From: an uncultured Clostridia bacterium
Lineage (GTDB): Bacteria; Bacillota; Clostridia; UBA1381
Direction: 5' to 3'
DNA length: 64,000 nt
Assembly: GCA_910585485.1 (NCBI GenBank)
Contig: CAJUEZ010000002.1
Location: forward strand, 1 to 64,000
The translations under genes and the position numbers were made by a program. This document shows positions 34,141 to 42,704 of this stretch, in pieces; position 1 is the first letter of the stretch; each line of letters opens with the position of its first letter. The notes under the pieces were generated by a model, which saw only the letters and a program-made list of their open reading frames with translations, was not told the DNA's origin and searched no databases.

Positions 34141-35967
34141 ATGATTAATAGAGAAAATATAAGAAATATAGCTATTATTGCTCACGTTGACCACGGTAAA
34201 ACAACTCTTGTCGACGCAATGCTTGCGCAAAGCGGAACATTCCGTGAAAATGAGCAGGTGGACGAGCGTGTTATGGATTCTAATGATTTGGAAAAGGAAA
34301 GAGGAATTACAATACTTGCGAAAAATACCTCTCTTTATTATAAAGGCACTAAGATAAACATAATTGACACACCGGGACACGCTGATTTTGGCGGCGAGGT
34401 TGAGCGCGGACTTGAAATGGTTGACGGTGTGCTTTTGCTTGTAGACGCATTCGAGGGTTGTATGCCGCAGACTCGCTTTGTTCTTTCCAAGGCGCTTGCG
34501 CTGGATTTAAAGCCTGTTATAGTTGTGAACAAAGTTGACAGACCTAACGCGAGACCGTATGAAGTTGTGGATGAGGTTCTTGACTTGTTTATTGACCTTG
34601 GCGCGACAGAAGAACAGCTTGACACACCTGTGATTTACGCTTCAGGAAGAGACGGCTGGGCGACTGCCGAGTATAATCCGGAGCAGCCTAATGAGGATTT
34701 GACGGATTTGTTTGAACTTATAGTAAATTATATACCTTGTCCGCAGTGCGAGGATGACGCGCCTTTTCAGATGCTTGTTTCAAATATAGACTATGATGAA
34801 TATACAGGAAGAATAGCGGTGGGAAAAATCCAGCGCGGAAAAGTAAACGTGAATATGCCTCTTTCAATATGCAAGCAAGACGGAAAAGTAACTCACGGAA
34901 AGGCAACAAAACTGTACACGTTTGAGGGATTGAAAAAGACACCTACCGAAGAGGTCGGAGCGGGAGATGTTGTAGCTATATCGGGTATAGCTGATATAAA
35001 TATCGGCGAGACTGTATGTGATACAAATACACCTGAAGCGCTGCCGTTTGTTAAGATAGACGACCCTGTTTTATCCATGACATTCAGCGTAAATGACAGT
35101 CCGTTCGCAGGTCAGGACGGTAAATTTGTAACATCGCGTCATCTGCGTGACAGATTATTCAGGGAACTTGATTCCAATGTAAGTCTCAGAGTTGAAGAAA
35201 CTGATTCGACGGAAAGCTTTATAGTGTCCGGAAGAGGCGAACTTCATTTGTCGGTGCTTATAGAAAATATGCGCCGTGAGGGTTATGAGTTCCAGGTATC
35301 AAATCCTGTAGTTATATATAAAGAAATTGACGGCATCAAATGCGAGCCGATTGAAAGACTTACTGTTGACGTTCCTGATGAGTATACGGGAACTGTAATG
35401 GATGGAGTTATAAACCGCAAAGGCGAAATGACGAATATGGCTCCTACGGCTCAGGGCTATACGCGTTTGGAATTTCTGATTCCTTCAAGAGGACTTATCG
35501 GCTATAGAAGCGAACTTCTGACAGCAACAAAGGGAACAGGAATTATAAACAGCATACTGGAAAAGTATGAGCCGTATAAGGGTGACTTCATGGGAAGAAC
35601 GCGAGGCACGCTTATCGCCTGGGAAGATGGAACAAGTATCACTTACGGTCTTTATAACGCTCAGGAGAGAGGCACGCTCTTTATAGGCGCGGGCGTTAAG
35701 GTTTATGAAGGTATGATTGTGGGTGAAAATGCGAGATTAGAAGATGTTGTTGTTAATGTTTGCAAGAAAAAACACGCGACAAATACGCGTTCATCAGGCA
35801 GTGACGACGCGCTGAGACTTGTTCCTCCAAGAGAAATGAGTCTTGAACAGTGCCTTGATTTCATCGCGGATGACGAACTTTTAGAGGTTACTCCGAATGA
35901 GTTGAGAATGAGAAAGAGAATCCTTAATACAAGTCTTAGAGCAAAGGCTGTAAACAGAAAGAAATAA
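34141..35967 (+). CDS. typA: Ribosome-binding GTPase TypA/BipA
   Basis: 608 residues. G1 AHVDHGKTTLVDAM, switch motif ERGITILAKNTS, G3 DTPGHADFGGEVER and G4 NKVDRP are intact. EF-G-like domains and the BipA-specific C-terminal domain follow (LIPSRGLIGYRSELLT, NTRSSGSDDALRLVPPR). It acts on 50S assembly and on translation under stress or cold. The start at MINREN has AAGGAAG before it; a 15-codon upstream extension overlaps the promoter and is rejected. Confidence 0.97.
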   Translation: MINRENIRNIAIIAHVDHGKTTLVDAMLAQSGTFRENEQVDERVMDSNDLEKERGITILAKNTSLYYKGTKINIIDTPGHADFGGEVERGLEMVDGVLLLVDAFEGCMPQTRFVLSKALALDLKPVIVVNKVDRPNARPYEVVDEVLDLFIDLGATEEQLDTPVIYASGRDGWATAEYNPEQPNEDLTDLFELIVNYIPCPQCEDDAPFQMLVSNIDYDEYTGRIAVGKIQRGKVNVNMPLSICKQDGKVTHGKATKLYTFEGLKKTPTEEVGAGDVVAISGIADINIGETVCDTNTPEALPFVKIDDPVLSMTFSVNDSPFAGQDGKFVTSRHLRDRLFRELDSNVSLRVEETDSTESFIVSGRGELHLSVLIENMRREGYEFQVSNPVVIYKEIDGIKCEPIERLTVDVPDEYTGTVMDGVINRKGEMTNMAPTAQGYTRLEFLIPSRGLIGYRSELLTATKGTGIINSILEKYEPYKGDFMGRTRGTLIAWEDGTSITYGLYNAQERGTLFIGAGVKVYEGMIVGENARLEDVVVNVCKKKHATNTRSSGSDDALRLVPPREMSLEQCLDFIADDELLEVTPNELRMRKRILNTSLRAKAVNRKK

Positions 35968-36000
35968 ATCAGCCGATTGTATATAATATTAATATTGAGT

Positions 36001-36030
36001 AAAAGCTTCCTAATAATAGGGAGCTTTTTA
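36001..36030 (+). terminator. Intrinsic terminator of typA
   Basis: Stem AAAAGCTTCC / GGGAGCTTTT with one G-U pair and an 8-base loop, then TATTTTTT. Confidence 0.82.
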
Positions 36031-36077
36031 TTTTTTGCAAAAGTAATATAAAATTAGTATAAAACTAAAAATAAGTA

Positions 36078-36106
36078 TTGACAAGAGAGCAAAGAGATGC
36101 TATAAT
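36078..36106 (+). promoter_or_regulatory. Promoter of the metal-transporting ATPase gene
   Basis: TTGACA 36078-36083, 17-base spacer, TATAAT 36101-36106: a perfect consensus. Confidence 0.88.
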
Positions 36107-36115
36107 ATTTACAAA

Positions 36116-36129
36116 TGAACATATGTTCA
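36116..36129 (+). promoter_or_regulatory. SmtB/ArsR-family type operator
   Basis: The perfect palindrome TGAACATATGTTCA lies over the predicted transcription start. It matches the TGAACA...TGTTCA form of operators bound by zinc/cadmium-sensing SmtB/CzrA/CadC-type repressors upstream of metal ATPase genes. A related half-site (GGAACATAT) follows at about 36140-36148. No repressor gene is in the window. Confidence 0.65.
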
Positions 36130-36212
36130 CATGATAAAAGGAACATATAAAGCCGCATATACATATTTTAAATATTATATTTGCATCTAATTAAGAGGGA
36201 AGGGTGATTAAT

Positions 36213-38306
36213 ATGGATAGGATATTTATTCTGAAAGGATTGGATTGTCCGCATTGCAGCGCGGAAATTGAAACTGATGTCAGGAAGCTGAGCGGGGTTA
36301 GTTATTCGTCTGTAAACCTTATAAAGCAGACGTTGACTGTAAAAACGGACGAGAAATACAGCGGTGATATATTTGCTGATGTAACAAGGATTGTGCATAG
36401 TCATGAGCCGGACGTTGAAGTGACAGAAAATGAAGAAAAATCAGAAGATACAGAGAAGTCACGCGGTATGACGGGAAGAATTGTAAGGCTTTCTGCGGGA
36501 GCGGCTATATACATAGCAGGACTTGTTATTGCTAATTTGGCGGGTGTTAACAAATATGCCGAAGCGGGAATACTGATTCTCTCATATATTATTCTTGGCG
36601 GAGATGTGGTCATAAAAGCGATAAAGAATATATTAAAGGGACGCGTGTTTGATGAGAATTTTCTTATGACGGTTTCTACTATCGGAGCGTTTGTAATAGG
36701 CGAGTATCCCGAGGCAGTAGCGGTTATGCTGTTTTATCAGATAGGCGAACTGTTTCAGGATATGGCAGTCAGCCGTTCAAGGAAATCTATATCCGATTTA
36801 ATGGATATACGACCCGATTCAGCAAATGTAAAAAGACATGGCAATATTGAGGCGGTATCTCCTGAGACAGTAAAACAAGGCGAGATAATAGTAATAAAGC
36901 CGGGAGAAAAGATTCCATTGGACGGTATTGTTGCGGAAGGCGAGTCGATGATTGACACGAGGGCGCTTACGGGAGAATCTGTTCCGCGCTCGGCAAGGAA
37001 AGGCGATACGGTGCTTTCGGGTTGTATAAATCAGAGCGGTGTGCTGACGGTTGAGGTCACGAAAGAATTTCATGATTCCACAGCCTCAAAGATTATTGAT
37101 CTTGTCGAAAATGCCGCGAGCAGAAAAGCGCCAGCGGAGAATTTTATTACCACATTTTCACGTTACTATACACCAATAGTTGTAATTATGGCGCTACTGC
37201 TCGCAATAATTCCTCCTCTTGCTTTTGCCGGTCAATGGACCGACTGGATTAGGCGCGGATTTGTATTTCTCGTTATTTCATGTCCGTGCGCGTTGGTCAT
37301 ATCAATACCGTTAACGTTTTTCGGAGGTATTGGCAGAGCGTCCGGGAAGGGCGTGCTTGTAAAAGGAAGCAACTATCTTGAAGCGTTGAATAAGATAGAT
37401 ACTATTGTTTTTGACAAGACGGGCACTCTTACAAAAGGTGTATTTAAAGTCAGTGAAATTATCAGCGCAAACGGTTTTGGCGATGATGAAATTATCGAAT
37501 ACGCGGCAAAGGCGGAAAGTTTTTCAAATCACCCTATAGCGCGTTCAATATCAGATGCTTATGGCAAAGTTGTTGACAATTCCGTTTTAAGCGATTATCA
37601 GGAGATTTCAGGACACGGAATAAGCGTTATCGAAGGTGAACATAAGATAATCGCGGGTAATGAAAAATTGATGAACAGTTTCGGCATTGAGTTTGAGCCG
37701 TGTGAAAAAGTCGGAACAAAAGTTTATGTCGCGGTTGATAAAAAGTACGCTGGGTGTATCATAATATCAGATGAGATTAAGCGTGACAGCAAAGAAGCAA
37801 TTATGGCGCTAAAAAAACTTGGTATCAACAAAACGGTTATGCTTACAGGAGATGATGAGCGTATCGCGACATCAGTAGCGGAGAAAGTCGGTGTTGATGA
37901 GTGTTATGCTAATCTTTTGCCGGATGAAAAAGTTTTAAAACTGGAACAGATTCATAGTGGGAATGTAGGAAAAATCGCGTTTGTCGGAGATGGAATTAAT
38001 GACGCGCCTGTTCTTGCGAGAGCCGATGTTGGTATAGCGATGGGAGGATTAGGCTCTGACGCGGCTATAGAGGCGGCTGATGTAGTGCTGATGACAGACG
38101 AAGTCTCAAAACTGATTGACGCGATAAAGACTGCTAAGGCGACGAGAAGAATAGTTATGCAGAACATCATTTTCGCGCTCGGAATAAAAGCGGTTTTCCT
38201 GATTTTGGGCGCTTTCGGAATTGCCGGAATGTGGATGGCAGTGTTCGGAGATGTAGGAGTTATGATTATAGCGGTGCTTAACGCAATGAGAATTTTAAAA
38301 AAGTAA
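36213..38306 (+). CDS. cadA: Heavy-metal translocating P1B-type ATPase (Zn2+/Cd2+/Pb2+ type)
   Basis: 697 residues. An N-terminal HMA domain with C12-P-H-C15 precedes an acidic, Glu/Asp/Ser-rich linker (about 65-85) that may add metal ligands. The membrane metal site is C357-P-C359 (SCPCALVIS), the phosphorylated residue is D401 (DKTGTLTKG), the N-domain has a SFSNHPIA motif, and the hinge is GDGINDAPVLARADVGIAMG. The CPC site together with the late-helix sequence WMAVFGDVGVMIIAVLNAMR fits zinc/cadmium rather than copper pumps. It exports excess metal across the cytoplasmic membrane. GAGGGAAGGG precedes the ATG; an upstream GTG (36204) is less likely. Confidence 0.92.
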   Translation: MDRIFILKGLDCPHCSAEIETDVRKLSGVSYSSVNLIKQTLTVKTDEKYSGDIFADVTRIVHSHEPDVEVTENEEKSEDTEKSRGMTGRIVRLSAGAAIYIAGLVIANLAGVNKYAEAGILILSYIILGGDVVIKAIKNILKGRVFDENFLMTVSTIGAFVIGEYPEAVAVMLFYQIGELFQDMAVSRSRKSISDLMDIRPDSANVKRHGNIEAVSPETVKQGEIIVIKPGEKIPLDGIVAEGESMIDTRALTGESVPRSARKGDTVLSGCINQSGVLTVEVTKEFHDSTASKIIDLVENAASRKAPAENFITTFSRYYTPIVVIMALLLAIIPPLAFAGQWTDWIRRGFVFLVISCPCALVISIPLTFFGGIGRASGKGVLVKGSNYLEALNKIDTIVFDKTGTLTKGVFKVSEIISANGFGDDEIIEYAAKAESFSNHPIARSISDAYGKVVDNSVLSDYQEISGHGISVIEGEHKIIAGNEKLMNSFGIEFEPCEKVGTKVYVAVDKKYAGCIIISDEIKRDSKEAIMALKKLGINKTVMLTGDDERIATSVAEKVGVDECYANLLPDEKVLKLEQIHSGNVGKIAFVGDGINDAPVLARADVGIAMGGLGSDAAIEAADVVLMTDEVSKLIDAIKTAKATRRIVMQNIIFALGIKAVFLILGAFGIAGMWMAVFGDVGVMIIAVLNAMRILKK

Positions 38307-38313
38307 TATAAAT

Positions 38314-38352
38314 AACGGCAGTACGATTGATATGTAATCGTACTGCCGTTTT
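38314..38352. terminator. Bidirectional terminator between cadA and the aldolase gene
   Basis: Perfect 15-bp stem AACGGCAGTACGATT / AATCGTACTGCCGTT, loop of 7, between convergent genes; followed by TTTAAAATT. Confidence 0.9.
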
Positions 38353-38359
38353 AAAATTA

Positions 38360-39340
38360 TTAACATTCTTTATCCCAAAGTTCTTGGAAAAATTCAGCGT
38401 AATCTGTTCTTTCCTGCTTTATACATTCAATAGCCGCGCGGGGATGAAGATTAAGCATACCTGTAAGAAGATATGGAATATCGTAACCCCATACAAGACC
38501 TTCTTTTTTCAGTTTAAGCATTTCGTCCTGAACAAATTTAAGGACAGGATTAAGCTTATATTTCGGATTTTTCAAAAATCCGAGAAGCGCCTCCATCGCG
38601 CAGTTGCCCGCGCCTCTGCCCATACCGCTCATTGTAGCGTCAAGAAGGCTAACACCTCGCGCTGTCGCCTCAATGGTATTGGCGAAAGCCATTTGCTGAT
38701 TGTTATGCGCGTGCATACCGATTTTTTTGCCGTATTTTTCACCGACTGAAGTATATATTTCAGCAAGTTCCCGGATTTGCTCGGGGTACATTGAGCCATA
38801 GCTGTCAACGATATAAATCATATCCACTCCGCTTTTTCCGATAAGTTCAAGCGCCTGAACGATGTCCTTATCGCTCGATGTGGAGACAGCCATGATATTT
38901 ATACTTGTCTCATAACCCTTAGCCTTGCAGTATTCCGCCATATCTATCGCGGCGGGAATTGTATTGATATATGTTGCTACTCGCACTAAATCAATTACAC
39001 TATCCTGCTTGTCAAGAATATCGTGTTCAAGATCTGTTCTGCCTACGTCAGCCATAACGGAAATTTTTAAATCCGTGTTATTATCGCCTACTATGCTTCT
39101 TATAGCTTCCTCGTCACAGAATTTCCATTTGCCGAACTGGTTCACGTCAAAAATCTCTTTTGATGCCTTATAGCCGAATTCCATATAGTCTACTCCGGCT
39201 TTTACGTTCGCCATGTATAACTTCTTAACGAAGTCATCCGTGAAATAAAAATTGTTTACCAGTCCGCCGTCGCGAACTGTTGCGTCCAAGACCTTTATAT
39301 CAGGTCTGTAAGACAATAATGTTCCTTGTTGTGGTGCCAT
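38360..39340 (-). CDS. DRE-TIM aldolase (4-hydroxy-2-oxovalerate aldolase-like)
   Basis: 326 residues. VLDATVRDGGLVNNF carries the DRE-type catalytic/metal motif, HAHNNQQMAFAN holds the divalent-metal histidines, and SGMGRGAGNCAMEALL is the conserved glycine loop. The family cleaves or condenses 2-oxo acids. No acetaldehyde dehydrogenase or aromatic meta-cleavage genes are nearby, so a catabolic role is not supported and the substrate is unknown. Similar stand-alone proteins lie in surface-polysaccharide clusters of other bacteria. GGAGGAAAAAATA precedes the start. Confidence 0.82.
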   Translation of the reverse strand: MAPQQGTLLSYRPDIKVLDATVRDGGLVNNFYFTDDFVKKLYMANVKAGVDYMEFGYKASKEIFDVNQFGKWKFCDEEAIRSIVGDNNTDLKISVMADVGRTDLEHDILDKQDSVIDLVRVATYINTIPAAIDMAEYCKAKGYETSINIMAVSTSSDKDIVQALELIGKSGVDMIYIVDSYGSMYPEQIRELAEIYTSVGEKYGKKIGMHAHNNQQMAFANTIEATARGVSLLDATMSGMGRGAGNCAMEALLGFLKNPKYKLNPVLKFVQDEMLKLKKEGLVWGYDIPYLLTGMLNLHPRAAIECIKQERTDYAEFFQELWDKEC

Positions 39341-39396
39341 TATTTTTTCCTCCTACCATACTACATTATTCTCCGCCACGCGCGGAAAACATATTT

Positions 39397-39425
39397 ATTT
39401 TAACATATTTTTTTGTAAAAATCAA
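39397..39425 (-). promoter_or_regulatory. Promoter of the aldolase gene
   Basis: Minus strand TTGATT (39420-39425), 17-base spacer, TAAAAT (39397-39402). Confidence 0.68.
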
Positions 39426-39475
39426 GTATCTTAAGTGATTTTATAAAAATGAATGGCAGAAGCCTTGTTTTACGC

Positions 39476-39504
39476 TTTACAAATTTAAAATTATGTGCTA
39501 TACT
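39476..39504 (+). promoter_or_regulatory. Promoter of the cobalamin-uptake cluster
   Basis: TTTACA 39476-39481, 17-base spacer, TATACT 39499-39504. Transcription would begin near 39511, just before the riboswitch. Confidence 0.75.
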
Positions 39505-39521
39505 GTAAAAAATTAATATTC

Positions 39522-39720
39522 GCACAAAGTGTCAGCTATACCGCGTAAGGTATAGCGGGTGAAAAGGGAATCGGGTGAGAATCCCGGACGATAACTGTCG
39601 CTGTATGTATCGAATGTTTTTATACCCGCCGGCGAAAGCCGGTCATTGGGAAACTGAGAAGGCAGGGTGTAAAAATGATAAGTGTTAGGCTTTATATGGT
39701 ATAAGTCAGAAGACCTGCTT
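39522..39720 (+). ncRNA. Cobalamin (B12) riboswitch aptamer
   Basis: Core features are visible in order: a paired GCTATAC...GTATAGC arm, the CGGGTGAGAATCCCGG element (39572-39587), the hairpin GCCGGCGAAAGCCGGT, the B12-box-like segment at 39641-39666 (GGTCATTGGGAAACTGAGAA, then GGCAGG), and the characteristic 3' end AGTCAGAAGACCTGC (39704-39718). It binds a corrinoid and controls the downstream surface-protein/ECF cluster. The B12 box departs slightly from GCCACTG. Subtype (adenosyl- versus hydroxo/methyl-cobalamin) is not decided here. Confidence 0.93.
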
Positions 39721-39834
39721 TGATGTTATTCCGTAGGTGTCATTACACAGGAATAATAGTTTTGTTTGCGTGGGAGCGTATTTTTAGTTTTATGCCGCGC
39801 ATTCAAATTGTGATTTGCTCGCGGAAAAAGTCAG

Positions 39835-39878
39835 CCGCGGCGGTTTTTGGTTGCAAAAATTGCCGCGGTTGTTTTTTT
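39835..39878 (+). terminator. Riboswitch expression-platform terminator
   Basis: Stem CCGCGGC (39835-39841) / GCCGCGG (39862-39868), continued inward by GGTTTTT/AAAAATT, followed by GTTTTTTT. It lies between aptamer and first gene, so ligand binding likely ends transcription here. CCGCG near 39794 and CGCGG near 39820 could form an alternative pairing. Confidence 0.82.
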
Positions 39879-39911
39879 ATAATAATAAACAATGGGAGGA
39901 GTAATAAACTC

Positions 39912-42665
39912 ATGAAAACTAACACATCACTAAAAAGAACATTATCGGCTCTTATGGCGGTAATAATGGTATTCACGCTTGCGCCATGCTTTGCCATGGC
40001 AAGGGGAGCGGATGAAGTCATTATCAGCAGCGCTGGAGAGATTGGAGAATCGGCTGAATTTGACGCTGTACAGCCTGACAGTGAAAACGATACGGAAAAT
40101 GCGGCGGCAAAGGTTATTATTGCGGGCTATGATAAAGAAAAGTCTGAATTTTATAAAATTACAGAGCCGTTTGAAGTAAGCGTCACAAAGGATACAGTAA
40201 CCGTTAAGGACATAATGGATGCGGCTGTAAATGACGGAAGTCTTACATATGAGTTAAGCACAAACGGACAGAGCAGCTATATAGTTACCATCAACAATGT
40301 AACACCCATCTCGCCCGACGGCTGGCTGTTTTCGATTAACGGCGTGATTCCTGCTGTCGGAGCGGACGAAGCTGTTATTTCTGACGGTGACACTCTTTTG
40401 TGGTATGTCGGAACACCTGAAAACGGATATAACGTTCCTGACTGGGACAGTATGTTAGATAATTCTGAGGCTGAAAACAAGCTTAAAAAGGAAGCTGTAA
40501 AGTATAAGAAAACTGCTGCTATTCCATCAACAGTTCAGGAAAACTCAGATGTCACAGCGCTGGTGGTAAGACTGAATGAAAACACCTCGGCTGACAGTGA
40601 AATAACATTATCATATGAATCGGAGAACAACGGAATAATTAAGGCTGACTCTGAGGGATATAAGCTTGGAGCAAAGCCTGAAAGTGATACGAAGGAAACT
40701 GTAACGCTTTCTCTTGCTATGGGTGACATGAAGTATGAACAGCCGATAACCGTAACGCTTTACGCAGCGGACAAAGACGTTAATCAAGAAAATCTTCTGA
40801 AAAACATTGCGGCAGAATATGCGGAAAATGATTCGGATTACTGGAAAGTAGCGGCTGTCAGCGCGTATAATAAGCTTTTTGGCGGAGCGAAGATGTCGGA
40901 TAAGACAAAAGATGCGTTTGTGTCGGGAGCGGTTAAAACTATAAGTGAAACAAATGAGGACACAACTTTGGCGATGAACATAATCGCGTTGAGGAGTATA
41001 GGTTATGATGCGTCGGATATTACGGCAGAGGACGGAAGCAAAATAAACGCGGCGGAAAAATTGGCAAATGCGCCGTCAACGGGCAACAATGGTGACGCGT
41101 ACAGACTTTTGGCATACAGCGCGTGCGGCTATGATAATAAATCTGATATAGATGCTGTTATTGACAGACTTCTTTCGTCACAGATTGACAGCAAAGGCTG
41201 GAGCAAGGGTAATGATGACAGCATTGACGCGGACACTACGGGAGCGGTGTTGTTAGGTTTGTCTTTATATTATGATGAAAACACTGACGTGACAAATGCC
41301 GCTGATGATGCTGTTTTGTATCTTTCATCTCTCGTGCAGTCTGACGGCAATATAAAGAGCAGTTATAAAGAAAGCAATTACGGTACAAACGCAAATACGT
41401 CGGCAATATGCGCTATAGGACTTGAAGCGCTTGGAATAGATATAAAAACAGACGAGCGTTTTATGGAAAACGGAGTGTCACTGTTTGACGGCATTATGAA
41501 CTTTGCATCCGATAACGAGATGGGATTTATCTATGAATATTCAAACGAAACAATAAACGACCTTGCGACAAAGCAAGCGGCAATAGCTGTAATGGCGGCA
41601 GAGAAAAACGGAAATATTTTTGACTTTTCCGATATGCCAAAGCGCGCGATAAATCTTCGAAAATCTTCCGACGGCAACGGAAATAAGCATTCAAGCGGCA
41701 GTGGTAGCTCAAGCAATACAGCCGCAAAGACAATTAATGTATACTTCACTCTCACAGGTGACACGGCTCACGGAAGTGAAAAGCACATGGAATATTCAGA
41801 ATGGATTTCTCAGATAAAACTTGAAATTTCGGAAAACTCAACAGCGCAATCTGTTATAGAGAAGGCGCTTAAAGACATGGGTTACAGCGCGAAGGGTTTT
41901 GAAAATGGTTACATTTCCGAAATAACAACGCCTGACGGAATCGTTTTGGGAGAGTATACAAACGGCGAACAAAGCGGTTGGCTGTATTCCATAAATGGTG
42001 AAAGTCCGACAGTAGGAATAAATGATTACATAGTGAAAAGCGGAGATAGGATAGAGGTTTATTATACGGATAACTGGTCAGATACATCGTCAGACACATC
42101 GCCGGATACATCGCCGGATATTTTATTCCCTGATGTCAACAGTGACGATTGGTTCTTTGACGCTGCTCAGTTTGCGGCGCGGAATAATCTTATACAGGGT
42201 AATGAAAAAGGTGAATTTATGCCTGACACTACACTGACGCGCGCTATGGCGGTAACTATTCTTTGCAGATACAAGGGAGCGAACGAAGAGGGATACGCTG
42301 ACAGTGTTTTTTCGGATGTGTCTGAATCAGATTGGTTTTTTGGTTCAGTAAACTGGGCAGCCGCAAATAATATTGTATCGGGAATCGAAAACGGTTTGTT
42401 CGCGCCCAATGACAGCATAACGCGCGAGCAGCTTGCGCTTATTCTGTATAATATGATAAACCCTGACGGAATTTCAGAAATGTATGATATTGAGGATTTT
42501 TCCGACACAGATAACATTTCAGACTGGGCAAAAGAGGCTATGGGTTGGGCAGTTGACATGAAGATAATCAGCGGCATGGACAACGGAACTCTTGCTCCTC
42601 AGGAAACGGCGACGAGGGCTCAGTTTGCTATGATACTGATGAATTTGAACAGTTTAACTAAATAA
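39912..42665 (+). CDS. SLH-anchored surface protein with two transcobalamin-like DUF4430 domains and an alpha/alpha-barrel-like region
   Basis: 917 residues. Signal peptide (1-29); DUF4430 copy 1 (about 70-155; SPDGWLFSINGVIPAVGADEAVISDGDTLLWYVG); spacer; helical repeats of the prenyltransferase/alpha6-alpha6 kind (about 285-570; GWSKGNDDSIDADTTGAVLLGLSLY and similar); Ser/Gly linker; DUF4430 copy 2 (about 600-695; SGWLYSINGESPTVGINDYIVKSGDRIEVYY); Asp/Ser/Pro linker; three SLH repeats (about 710-917) binding secondary wall polymer. Transcobalamin and intrinsic factor combine the same two folds to clasp B12, and a B12 riboswitch precedes this gene, so a corrinoid-capture role is inferred. Start: ATG 39912 after GGGAGGAG; upstream frame overlaps the terminator. 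Confidence 0.88.
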   Translation: MKTNTSLKRTLSALMAVIMVFTLAPCFAMARGADEVIISSAGEIGESAEFDAVQPDSENDTENAAAKVIIAGYDKEKSEFYKITEPFEVSVTKDTVTVKDIMDAAVNDGSLTYELSTNGQSSYIVTINNVTPISPDGWLFSINGVIPAVGADEAVISDGDTLLWYVGTPENGYNVPDWDSMLDNSEAENKLKKEAVKYKKTAAIPSTVQENSDVTALVVRLNENTSADSEITLSYESENNGIIKADSEGYKLGAKPESDTKETVTLSLAMGDMKYEQPITVTLYAADKDVNQENLLKNIAAEYAENDSDYWKVAAVSAYNKLFGGAKMSDKTKDAFVSGAVKTISETNEDTTLAMNIIALRSIGYDASDITAEDGSKINAAEKLANAPSTGNNGDAYRLLAYSACGYDNKSDIDAVIDRLLSSQIDSKGWSKGNDDSIDADTTGAVLLGLSLYYDENTDVTNAADDAVLYLSSLVQSDGNIKSSYKESNYGTNANTSAICAIGLEALGIDIKTDERFMENGVSLFDGIMNFASDNEMGFIYEYSNETINDLATKQAAIAVMAAEKNGNIFDFSDMPKRAINLRKSSDGNGNKHSSGSGSSSNTAAKTINVYFTLTGDTAHGSEKHMEYSEWISQIKLEISENSTAQSVIEKALKDMGYSAKGFENGYISEITTPDGIVLGEYTNGEQSGWLYSINGESPTVGINDYIVKSGDRIEVYYTDNWSDTSSDTSPDTSPDILFPDVNSDDWFFDAAQFAARNNLIQGNEKGEFMPDTTLTRAMAVTILCRYKGANEEGYADSVFSDVSESDWFFGSVNWAAANNIVSGIENGLFAPNDSITREQLALILYNMINPDGISEMYDIEDFSDTDNISDWAKEAMGWAVDMKIISGMDNGTLAPQETATRAQFAMILMNLNSLTK

Positions 42666-42704
42666 ACAGCTAAGCTGTAATATAAACTAAAGGAGAAAAA
42701 GTCA

